A stretch of DNA of 64,000 nt from Dactylellina haptotyla. Lineage: Eukaryota; Ascomycota; Orbiliomycetes; Orbiliales; Orbiliaceae. Of the stretch, positions 1 to 9,320 are shown one piece after another (within the stretch, counting starts at the first letter, position 1; each line of letters starts with the position of its first letter). Location of the stretch: the NCBI GenBank assembly GCA_031310005.1, contig CM062379.1, forward strand, positions 4,774,001 to 4,838,000, in the 5' to 3' direction. The notes under the pieces are model-generated. The model was not told the DNA's origin, did not search any database, and saw nothing but the letters and a program-made list of their open reading frames with translations. Position numbers and translations under genes: made by a program.

Positions 1-372
1 AAACTTGTGACACTACCAACACCGCTCATAAAACATACACCATTCTTCACATGCATAATAACTTTAAGTGCGATAGTCCATCTGTCGGCTTGCTCATGGC
101 TTCTTTATGGTGAAGAAGGTTTCATGGCGAAAGAGCGAATAAGGTTGAGCGTCGGAGCTCTGAAAACCCTCGAAGATATATGGCATGTTGCAGGATGCGT
201 TTTAATGCAAGTGAAAGTAGTATCACGAGAAGTGTTTGCACTACCACGGCCAGAAGGCGCGAGAGGTGGTGGTATTCTGACCGAGGAAGAATTCGCGAAA
301 CTAATCGATGAGGAGCAAGGAGTTGAATTGATCGAGGGCGGCGAAATGCCGTTACAATGGGACGGGCAGTAG
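1..372 (+). CDS. C-terminal end of a Zn2Cys6 fungal transcription factor (partial)
   Basis: The frame is open from base 1 and ends at TAG 370-372, so the start and the DNA-binding part lie left of the window. About 123 codons are visible. The segment TPFFTCIITLSAIVHLS, followed by a stretch containing IRLSVGALKTL and a QVK.VSREVF pattern, resembles the last helices of the fungal-specific regulatory domain found C-terminal in many Zn2Cys6 (GAL4-type) regulators, where it is followed by a short variable tail. That identification rests on recognised family pattern only; the zinc cluster is not in view. The next gene is convergent on the minus strand and ends at 911, leaving 538 bases of A+T-rich DNA between them. 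No target can be inferred from the part seen. Confidence 0.7.
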   Translation, partial: KLVTLPTPLIKHTPFFTCIITLSAIVHLSACSWLLYGEEGFMAKERIRLSVGALKTLEDIWHVAGCVLMQVKVVSREVFALPRPEGARGGGILTEEEFAKLIDEEQGVELIEGGEMPLQWDGQ

Positions 373-910
373 ATTTGTAGGGAGGAATTCGGAGCGTTAG
401 AGTGCTTAGAAGGAGATATAGTCTTATTTCTTTACGAAAAGGGCGGTCGGAGAAAACAGTCACTACTGCTTGCGGCATTTAGAAACGAGTTTCTGCTGAC
501 ATCTTGCATAATGATTATTATATGGGTAAAGAAAAGAATACCTAAACTAAAAGGAATTTATAGCTCTTTCTTTTTTGGCTAATATACCATGCATGCTTTT
601 ATTCTATATTTTTGTCATATTTTTTTGTCCCCTTGTACTGTTAATCGATACCGCGTACCTGGCGATGGGGCGTACCATGGTCTATACGAGCGAGGTTCTT
701 TGTCAGAGCCGAACGATTTAATTTAAAGGTTACTTTACCGTACCCTGGTTAGCATTAGTATCCTTAAATACAATATATAGAATAGACTACGACTAGCATG
801 AAAATATATCCTTATGTTCACAAACAACCCCTATAAACCCATTGCCTAAAGGTATCGTACAGCAAAAAAATAACTAAATCTATCAAATTCGTAAAAGCAT
901 GCCTAAGCGT
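373..910. other. convergent intergenic spacer
   Basis: This spacer lies between the stop of the Zn2Cys6 regulator and the stop of the aminotransferase. It is A+T-rich with several short T and A runs and presumably holds both 3' untranslated regions. I see no gene in it. Confidence 0.6.
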
Positions 911-3063
911 TTAGCAAAATTGCGGGCTCGGCACATCCGCCTGCTCCTCGGTCTTCAGACCAGCAACTTCGGGATCTGGCTGTCGCGGAAACTCCGTCAA
1001 CTCAAAGAACTCCTTAATTCCTTTTCCAAAATTCCCACTTCCTCTCTTCAATTCCTCAATGTCCACAGCTGCAAAACACAGTCTGAGATATTTCCAGGCT
1101 TCGCGGTCAGATAGCTCATCTGTCGCACCGAAAATCTCCCCAGGAGCCACCAAACACGAATACTCAGGTTTGGCCAGGTAATTCCACAGGGCCTCCATAA
1201 TCTCCTTGCCGTTTGTTCCATCGTAAAGCCTATGGATTTCGAAATAGACTCTAACCCAAAAGAACATGCCGCCCATAGGTCGTTCGAACTCGTAAAGTTC
1301 TTTCACGGCTTTATGGACGAGACTGTACTTCTCGCCCTCGATCAGGTTGCCATCGTCATCCCTCATTCGAACATTCTTCACATTGATTATCGTCACCGTT
1401 CTGTATTCTTCGAGAGCAGCGCACATGAAGTTCATGCGTTGCTCGTATTCGTGACGGAGAAGGTTGAGCCAGGTGATCCAGCCGGACATTCCCCAGGTGT
1501 TCACGAGGAGCTTGCCGACGAGGGCTTGGATGGCACCGGAGGGCATTTGGGTGCTCAATTCTGTCACACGCAATATCCGCTCGATGAATTTGGGGTGACC
1601 GACCCTATAATAATAATTTGTTAGCAAGTAGCACTAAAAGGTTGTAACGAGAAGTAAATTTCTTACACCCATCCGAGTCGTGTCCCTGGTGCCATAGTTT
1701 TAGAGAACGTATCGAACCGCAGAACTCGGCCGTCGGTATCGAGTGTCAGATATGACGGTGTTAATGTGGAAAGGAATTTTTGGTTATCTGGCAATTCTGA
1801 AAAGATATCATACTGGAGGAACCAGTAGGGATCGTCTTCAAGAATGATAATGTCGTATTTCTGGCAGAGGGCGTATATTTGCTTTCGTCGTTCGAGGCCG
1901 AGAACTCCAGATGTAGGGTTTTGGCCCATACTATACAACAATGTAAGCGAGGTTCGTAGACCACTAGGGTTGTAGATACCAAAAACATACGTTACTGTGT
2001 ACATGAGATGTGGCCGAGGGCCGTCTCTGGAAACGTCCCAGGACTCAAGAATACCCTGCAGACCGTCATCACCCTCAACAACCATGCCCTCTTTATCGAC
2101 ATCCACCGGTACAATTTCAATACCTCGGACGGTGGCAGCTGCAGATAAACTCGACATTAGCACGAGTATTCTTCGATGAACTGATATTAACTCTTTGGAT
2201 ATATACGTACCCTGTGTGCTGCCAGAGTATACAAACTTCTCGGCTAGAATTTTGTCACCTCTCGTTCTATCCGCCAGGATATCTAACGATTTCGCTATGG
2301 CATCTGTGTTCCCGCAGGTCATCATTACTCCCGGCGTATCATAAGGGATCTTTCCCTGGTGTTGGTGATTGAGGGCAAAATCTTTGACAAATTCGAGCAG
2401 GCCGGGAAGGCCATCGCATTGGCCATATTGCAATGCTTTAGCGAGGTAAATGTCATTCAGCGGATCGCCCTGGGGCGCATCGTACTTTGGGATTGTGAGG
2501 TGTTGGTTCCCTGCGATGGACTTGAGCATCGTAAGGAATTTTGAGTTCATGGATTGGCCGAAACGGTCCGATGATAGGACTGAGGCATTGATGGTATCAA
2601 AGGGGAAGTAGCTGGCGTGCGGCATGCCGCCGGCGAGGTTGACGATGCCCGGTTCTACAATATGATGTTTTTAATTAACCACTGAAAACAAATTAATATG
2701 CATATGGAAATTTAAAATCTTACGGCTGCCATATTTATATAAACGCTTCAACCTCGAGGGAGCGAACCCTAGTGCGTAGGGCGATAGATGGTGTGAGAGG
2801 TCGATTGGCTGGGGCTTGGGTACCACAGGGGCTGGGGCGGCCGGTTCGTCCGCTTTGGCGTCCATCTTCTCCTTTGTGGCGAATCCGAAGTGCGCGGTGT
2901 TGTCGTACAACCTGTGGCCGTCGTCCGAATAGTATTCGAGGAAACGGGCGGACGTTGTCTGGTTCAGAAACTGAGGTCGGACATTACATTCCACGAAATG
3001 TTTCAAGAAGAAGGCCAGGTCTTGGGAGGCGGATCTTGGGGGGGAGACTTCGGATATTGCCAT
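911..3063 (-). CDS. class I/II PLP aminotransferase, Aro8-like (aromatic / 2-aminoadipate type)
   Basis: Five exons on the minus strand: 3063-2724, 2654-2211, 2138-1991, 1930-1667 and 1604-911, giving 629 residues. All four introns are 62-74 bases with GT..AG ends. The family transfers an amino group between aromatic amino acids (or 2-aminoadipate/kynurenine) and 2-oxoacids using pyridoxal phosphate. Visible signatures are PGIVNLAGGMPHASYFPF near the fold start, the substrate/cofactor loop TVTMGQNPTSG at about 309-319, EDDPYWFLQY, and the Schiff-base lysine in TFSKTMAPGTRLGW (Lys388). Typical Aro8 proteins are about 500 residues. Here some 100 residues precede the first conserved block (SHHLS..) and include an Ala/Pro-rich linker. 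The start ATG at 3063 is the first in the exon. The gene is divergent from the DHODH gene across 1.3 kb. The exact substrate cannot be read from sequence. Confidence 0.88.
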
Positions 3064-4402
3064 TGCTATTATAAGCTAGCTACTCGAAATCGAGGCGTGT
3101 GCATGTTACAAATCGACCCGAATCGCGGCAACATCACAGCCGTTGCGAGTCGGGGTGGGTTCCTTATCTATCCGTTGGACGGATGCCCTTCCCCCAAATT
3201 CGACAGGTCCCCCTCTTTTATTTTTGGCCGTGAATCCGGGCCATTTGTAAGGCACAGAGAGACACGTCGACGGAGCGTCAGTATCGTGTCCATACTCGAC
3301 GCATCGGATACGCATCTTTCTGGGATCGAATGCGTGTTCTGTGCTGTCAAGAATTGACTGGGTGGCGCTGCAAGTATTCCCCAGAACAACAGCTCGAAAT
3401 CCGATCAAATGCCTCGGCTCAACGGGCGGTTGGCGGCCTGCAGCTGTCAGGACATTCCCTACTCTTTCTCTGAATACCGATATTACAATTCCGGCGAAAC
3501 TTAGCTCAGTTCTCGACTGTAGATGGCGTCTTTTGCCAGCCTCGAGAATTTCTGTAGATATAAAGGTATGCGTACGCATATATGTGCAAAGCAACGCACA
3601 AGTAACAGATGGGTCGCTCGTATCTCCGTATCCCCAGCGCTGTCCAGCTCCAAGCAGAAACATTGGATTGCAGGGGCTAAATTAAGCCTTCGACCCCCAA
3701 TCGCTGCTGGGGGTGAATCCGTTTGTCGCAAAAAGGAATCTCTGGATGGGGACGGAGTCTGTGCATCCCAGCCAATCGCCCCAGCAATTGAACCTTTAAA
3801 CAGGCAAAAAAGGAGCAAAAAAAGAAGTTGATCCCTCGAACCAGATTCGAACCTAGGTCGTTCTGTTAGTGATATGCTTGTGGAGCATATGAGGAAGTTC
3901 AATGGGTAGCTTACTGGTGACCTGCAGGTTACGATTTTCGGAGGTTATCCGAAGACTTTTACAGCCTGTTGTGATACCAACTACACCATCGAGGGTGGGT
4001 ATTGATGACGACCTCGAGCGATTTTACGGTACATGACACCGAGCGGCAAAGAGGTCCCTCCTGCCCCACTATTCTGCGCTTTATAGCATCTTACACCGTA
4101 GTGTCTCGTGGGTCAATTGAAACCTGATCCTCGTCGCATCCAGACTATTAGGTGAAAAAATATCTTCGTGATTCGTACACAGCACTAGGTGGACCGGAGA
4201 GTGTTGTATTTTGCGGCCATAACACAAAGCTCTCCATACCAGGTAATCAATATACTGTGACCCCACTGCACAAGGTGAGTGTCGGTTGCTATTCGTGGAA
4301 CGTAGCAATATTCGGGCTAGCTATTGACACCTGATAGACGCTTCCTGAGCTATAGCTTATAAAATCGTACTTGCCTGAGAGTATTATACGACGTTACCCC
4401 TC
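3064..4402. other. divergent intergenic region with both promoters
   Basis: This region separates the divergently transcribed aminotransferase and dihydroorotate dehydrogenase genes. No ATG-initiated frame here looks like a protein. A 7-bp perfect hairpin (3872-3890) sits near a minus-strand match to the Pol III B box and a T run; I treat that under findings. Confidence 0.5.
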
Positions 4403-5338
4403 ATGTCCCAAATCAATATCTCTCCGCCCCTCTTGAACACCTCCTCGCCATGGGCAACTACCCAAGATGACCTCGCAAAACTCTACTCCCTTTCTTCCAC
4501 TGGCGCCGTATCAACCCGAACTTCTCTCCTCTACGAGGGTTTCCCGGATGACCCCTCGATTCACCAGCACGCGTTCATCTCGCCCTCGTCGTCCATAAAC
4601 TCCTACGGCTACTCTCCCCACCCGCTCAAATATTATCTTTCCTGTATAGAATCCATCATAAAATCGTCAGGCCAACCTCAGAAAAAGCCGTTTATAATAT
4701 CAGTTACCGGTCCGCCTAGTGTGGTCTCCCTTTGTGTTAAAGAAATCTCCGAATGGGCGCATAAAGAGTCGATAACCGCATACGCGGAAATCAATCTCTC
4801 GTGCCCCAACATCCCCAACGATCCGCCGCCAGCTTACTCCGAGTCCGATCTTAAGGACCATCTCTCAGAACTGCAAGCTTTACAGCAAAATTCCGAGGTC
4901 CCAATCGTGCCAATTGGCTTCAAGACGCCGCCGTACACGTATCAGCATCAGTTCGATAAGCTCGTATCAGCACTTGAAGCGTACCCTGGAGTTGTATGCT
5001 TTATAACCGCAACAAACACGCTCGGAAATTCGTTGTTTCTAGCGGATGGTGGACTGGATCCGGTTATAACCTCAGCATCTGGGACTGGTGTGGGTGGGTT
5101 AGCAGGTGGGAGCATTCACCCGTTGAGTTTGGGGAATGTGTTTACGATCAGGAAGATGCTGGATAAGAGTTCGAAGAAGGAGATACAGGATATCGTGATT
5201 ATAGGTGCCGGAGGAGTGAGTGATGCCCATGGATACCGGAGAATGAGAAAAGTTGGTGCAGTAGCAGTGGGGCTCGCGACAGCATTGGGGTCCAAAGGCG
5301 TCGAGGTTTTCGACGAGATTCTGAAACTTGGCGAATAG
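4403..5338 (+). CDS. dihydroorotate dehydrogenase, class 1A (URA1 type)
   Basis: This is a single-exon gene of 311 residues, close to the 314 of yeast Ura1. The enzyme oxidises dihydroorotate to orotate in pyrimidine synthesis. Class 1A enzymes are soluble cytosolic FMN proteins that use fumarate, unlike the mitochondrial quinone-linked class 2 enzyme. The diagnostic block INLSCPNIPN places the catalytic cysteine at residue 134 (Cys130 in yeast). Other conserved parts are PIGFKTPPYT, FITATNTLGN, GGLAGGSIHPLSLGNV and the phosphate-binding IIGAGGVSDAHGYRRMR near the C-terminus. There is no N-terminal targeting or membrane segment, which fits class 1A. Its stop lies only 66 bases from the stop of the convergent RFC gene. 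Filamentous ascomycetes normally rely on the class 2 enzyme, so this copy may be an additional paralogue. Confidence 0.9.
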   Translation: MSQINISPPLLNTSSPWATTQDDLAKLYSLSSTGAVSTRTSLLYEGFPDDPSIHQHAFISPSSSINSYGYSPHPLKYYLSCIESIIKSSGQPQKKPFIISVTGPPSVVSLCVKEISEWAHKESITAYAEINLSCPNIPNDPPPAYSESDLKDHLSELQALQQNSEVPIVPIGFKTPPYTYQHQFDKLVSALEAYPGVVCFITATNTLGNSLFLADGGLDPVITSASGTGVGGLAGGSIHPLSLGNVFTIRKMLDKSSKKEIQDIVIIGAGGVSDAHGYRRMRKVGAVAVGLATALGSKGVEVFDEILKLGE

Positions 5339-5404
5339 TCAGAGTATACAAATATAACTCTAGGTTCGTAAATCGTGTAATTTACAAATATATCTATCTA
5401 CTTG

Positions 5405-6770
5405 CTAGGACTTCGCAATCATCTCCGCCCCGATCTTGACAACACCGGCAAACCCAGCCGTCTGAATGCTTTCGTTCCCGCCAGCTGCCACTCTACCTTC
5501 AATCTCAGCCAGGCCAGCCAGCCATTGAATCCTCACTCGCGCCGACACCTCAAGCCTACACAGTTCCTCCGCCACTGCCTGTAGAATATCCGTCAGAGCC
5601 AACCCTTTTAGTGTCTTTATCCTTGTAACTGTCAGCAGAGCTGTGGTCATATCCTCTGTCAAAAGGGTATTCATGATCGCCTGGATATCCTCCGGGTGCG
5701 GCGCAGCGACACACTCATATATCGCCGTTTCTGTTATCAACTCCCTCTGCACATCCGGTCCCGACAATGCCACCCCGTTCTTATCCAGCGGCGTAGATCC
5801 AGCAAAGCACGCTTGTAGAACGTTCAGCGATCTTCTCATATCCCCCCGAGAGAGATTCAACAGCGCATCCACAGCCGGTGGATCGATCCGCACCTTCTCA
5901 GATTCGATCACATGCTCCACCCGCCGTCGCAAAGCGGCAACCGGCAGCGGCGAGAACCTGAACCGTGTGCATCTGGATAGTAACGCCGCGTTGAGTTTGT
6001 GCGTGTAGTTTGCGATGATGCAGAAGCGAACGTTCGATGTATATTTCTCCATGATACGTCTCAGCGCGTTTTGCGCCGTCGATGTCATCGCATCGGCTTC
6101 ATCCAGGATGATGAGTTTAAAGTGCGCCATGGAGGTGTTAGCTTCAGGCTTTGTCGAGGAGAAGATCTGTTTGGTGGATGCGAAGGTCTTGATCTGTTCG
6201 CGGACGACGTCGATACCTCTGTCGTCTGAGGCGTTGAGCTCGAGGACATGATGACGAAGAGCGCCTTCCGATTTTGTATTATATATACGGCGCGCGAGGG
6301 CCAGGATCGTCGACGTCTTGCCTGTTCCCGGAGGGCCGTAGAATAGTAAATGTGGGAGTTTCTAACAGAGCAAATCGTTAGTTCGACCGATTCAAGATGC
6401 ACGGATTATAGCTCGAATGCCGTACGTTTTGGTCGATGAATTTATTTACTATTATACAAGAAGCACGTTAGAACTCTCCTTGCTAGTAGTACGGTTGGAG
6501 CTCGAACGCACTTGTGGTCAGTATGTCCTCGTGTCCGGAGACATCGTCCAAGCTTTGCGGCCTGTACTTCTCAACCCTATCCGCCGCCGCATTTATTAAC
6601 TTTCGAAGTTGTCAAGTGTCCAGAGAGCATTCACAGGCATACCAAGGTAAAGAGTCACCGACTTCCACAGGTAGATTGGCAGCGCTTCGTTTGCCCTTAG
6701 CTTCGCCCGCTGAGAAGCTAACCCCGGTGTCGACGGGACCGTCGTCGATATCCATCTCGTCGTCCGACAT
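5405..6770 (-). CDS. RFC3: replication factor C subunit 3 (yeast Rfc3, human RFC5)
   Basis: Four exons: 6770-6643, 6576-6512, 6448-6426 (only 23 bases) and 6361-5405, giving 390 residues. This small AAA+ subunit of the clamp loader opens PCNA and loads it on primer-template junctions during replication. Walker A is GPPGTGKT at 81-88 and Walker B LDEAD at 158-162. Sensor 1 is ANYTHK near 189-194, the arginine-finger motif SRC lies at 201-203, and sensor 2 sits in GDMRRSLNVLQ. The N-terminal LPWVEKYRPQSLDDVSGH and the spacing match yeast Rfc3 rather than Rfc2 or Rfc4. The first 30 residues are an acidic, poorly conserved leader. An ACGCGT box stands about 160 bases upstream, as often seen at replication genes. 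The gene is convergent with the DHODH gene. Confidence 0.93.
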
Positions 6771-6931
6771 TGTGACTAGCTGAGTATATAAGATCGATGC
6801 TAAATAAAGCGACTCGTATGGAGGGAATGCGGAATTTCAGACGGCTATTCGGCGAATCGGCGCAGTTGGAGGAGCTATCTGGCTGGGAGCTACGAGAAAC
6901 GCGAAGGGTTGAAGTTGAATTTGCCGGGGAG

Positions 6932-6937
6932 ACGCGT
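6932..6937. promoter_or_regulatory. MluI cell-cycle box (ACGCGT) upstream of RFC3
   Basis: A perfect palindromic ACGCGT lies about 162 bases upstream of the RFC3 start, with a related ACGCGA at 6899-6904. In yeasts this box binds the MBF complex and drives G1/S expression of replication genes. The link here is inference from sequence and position. Confidence 0.4.
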
Positions 6938-7252
6938 TGGAAGCAGCAACACATCCAACCGGCAGCCCACTTTGGCTTGCGCTCTGCGATATTCGGGCGT
7001 ACGGTTTCACTTACGTCAGGCCAAACAGCGGTCGAGCCTTGGAAGACGGACGGGACATATTCGGAAGAGTATATTGAGCTACGGATTTGAAAACTGATCA
7101 TGAAGCTTTTATTGCAAATGCCCCAAAGTATCTACATAAACATTGCCAACCCGAACGACCGTTACAAAAGACATATCCATCGTCCGAATCCAGGCCTTCT
7201 AACATAACGAATCAAAAACGAAGGAGGGAAGAAAGCAAGAAAGTAGAATAGT

Positions 7253-8003
7253 CTACTCTTCCTTGGCACCACCTCTGTACTGCTTCTCAGCCTGCTCCAC
7301 GCTCTTGCGGTCGCTCTTGGTCTCTCCTCCGGCGGCACCCATGAAGCCGGCAGCCTTCCACGGTCTCTTGAGGTCACCGCTGGCAGGTTGGCCAAAGGCG
7401 TGGATCTTGACCAGGTTTCCTTCCAAGGCGCCCTTCAACGGGATGATGCTCTGGATCAGCAGTGGGTTGGTGTACTTCATGTACAAGTGCATGAAGCCAA
7501 CCATAGCCATGCCGGTCAATTGGGACTTGTAGAGGGACTTGAGCTGGGTTTCGTCGTATTGCGAGATAGTGGTGGTGACGAGCTTGGGCTCTTCGCCGGA
7601 GAGAGGGGCGGCAGGTTCGACGTATTTAAGAGTTGTCATGTCTAATATAAATATCGTTCATTAAATACGGGTTGTCGTTTGAAAGCAGTGCGTTATCATG
7701 AGAGGCCCTTACCATTCTTCGCCTTGATCTGCTTTCCAACGTAGACGTACAGGATAAAGATGAGGAGATTCGACAAGACGTAAAGGCCGCGGACACCCCA
7801 GAGGACATTTTCATCCTCAAATGGGATCTTCTTCGCGACTTGCATAAGTCCGAGGACCACGACGACATTAGAGCTGGAGTCAACAAGGTTTCTCGTTAGT
7901 CGATATGATAGCGTCACACGAGGGGAGGCCGCCGGATGTTCCGCCGGGTTCCTGAGGGCAGGCGGGAAAAATGTACTTACATTTGGGGGTTGAGACCGAA
8001 CAT
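7253..8003 (-). CDS. PHO88: Pho88 / Snd3 ER membrane protein (SRP-independent targeting)
   Basis: Three exons: 8003-7981 (23 bases), 7873-7713 and 7641-7253, giving 190 residues against 188 in yeast. Pho88, renamed Snd3, is an ER membrane protein of the SND route that delivers proteins with central or C-terminal membrane segments independently of SRP. It was first described through its effect on phosphate uptake. Family hallmarks are the hydrophobic N-terminal part NVVVVLGLMQVAKK and a second membrane segment, then KNDMTTLKYVEP. The signature TGMAMVGFMHLYMKYTNPLL follows, then LVKIHAFGQPASGDLKRPWK, with a hydrophilic lysine-rich end. Both splice junctions restore conserved residues. It lies between RFC3 and ARPC3, all three on the minus strand, with separate promoters. 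I am confident in the assignment. Confidence 0.94.
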
Positions 8004-8423
8004 TTTGGCGGTGGAAAGGTAACTATTGAGGAGAATAGTATCCAGAGACGTCGAGCAGATGGGCCGGCAGTGAGGGACGAGACGAGGGAGCGATTAAGTA
8101 GGGATGTTGGCGGGCGAAAAGGGGACCCGTTCTTTGTGGTTGAGTTAACACGGTTGTCAAAGACCAGGGCAAAAAAATTAGGCAGGTGTGCGGCGGCCGT
8201 CGAGCTTAGCGATGCTTCCAGAAGGTGCCTGTTACGCAAACGCCCCGCCGCTGCCCAAGCCACGAAATTATATCACTCCGGTCACGTGAATATAATATAT
8301 ATATATAAGTATATATAAGGAACAAAAGAAGTACAATGTATATCAACGTAAATGGTATATTGTGGATTGCATGCACTCCTGAGATTATACTATCGATAGA
8401 GACAAAGGCCGCGGGGATCTGCT
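8004..8423. other. intergenic region, Pho88 promoter
   Basis: This spacer lies between the end of ARPC3 and the start of PHO88. It contains a TA-rich run near 8292-8320. I see no gene. Confidence 0.5.
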
Positions 8424-9320
8424 CTACAAGTTCTTGCCCATAAACTTCCGCTTGGTGAAGCTTAGCCACCACTGGAACCACCCGTCCAAGGTACCATTAG
8501 CTCTCCAATCAAATATCAAAAGTACTCTCATATTAGGCCGAAACATACCTTTGATGGGACGGTTGCGGAGTCGAAATAAATCCTCGCTAGAAGCCTTACC
8601 GCCAGCTCCTGTCTCATCTGGCCAATATATTGACGAAGTGTTTCCGCCTCGTTCCTGTCCCGAGCCGGTGCGAATAGAGCGTTCAATGGGAATGACGGGT
8701 CTCCAGGTAACGCAAAATGCTCCAAAGCCAGATTATTCAGTGCCTATTGAACACCCAGAAACCCTCGAGTGGTCAGTCACCGGTATATCTACTGCCACGA
8801 ACACTAGCACGACGCATAAACTCTCACCTTCTCCGCCTCCCTCCCCGTCATAGTCGGCTTGATCTTCCCCAAGCACTCGCTGATGAACAGAATACCATAG
8901 ATGAGCACTCTGTCCGCGGGCCCCTTGATCTCGAAGTTTCGGAATAGTGTGTTTGCTCTGAATAACAGCAACGTCTCGTCTAGGATATCGTAGGACTCCG
9001 ACTCCGGGTCGAGGGTGATCTCGTCATCATCCGGGCCGAGAAGCGGTAATACGTAGGCGGGTCCTCTAGTCTTTGTCCGCAGCGGGAACAAGGCAAAGTT
9101 GCCTGCAATCGCATCGAACACATACACAGTTAGCACCCATACAGGAATTTGGTCCTCTATTCGCACGTTATGATGGGCAACGTCCGCATACCTATCACCC
9201 GGGCATCGGTATCACTGAGGAAGCTTGAATGGTAGGCCTGCGAGTAGAGAGCGTCAGTTGGTCGGTCCCTACCGTGCTATCTGGAAAGGCAGGGTCACGA
9301 GATGCAATGCGTACGGGCAT
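8424..9320 (-). CDS. ARC18: Arp2/3 complex subunit 3 (ARPC3 / Arc18, p21)
   Basis: Five exons: 9320-9315 (six bases, coding Met-Pro only), 9237-9192, 9102-8828, 8743-8549 and 8471-8424, giving 189 residues. ARPC3 is the about 20 kDa subunit of the Arp2/3 complex, which nucleates branched actin filaments at endocytic patches. The protein begins MPAYHSSFLSDTDARVIGN and continues FALFPLRTKTRGPAY, both near-invariant in the family. It also has FRNFEIKGPADRVLIYGILF and ends WWLSFTKRKFMGKNL. The last intron acceptor was chosen at TTCCAG before TGGTGG because it restores the conserved SKWWLSF junction in frame, and a CTAAT branch-point-like element precedes it. The tiny first exon is odd but fully in frame and has a GTACGC donor. 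Confidence 0.92.

Noticed and set aside
3830-3905. tRNA gene on the minus strand
   Set aside because: The TTCGAA loop is present but the T stem does not pair, no 5' acceptor complement exists and the A-box-like TAGCTTACTGG lies on the other strand.
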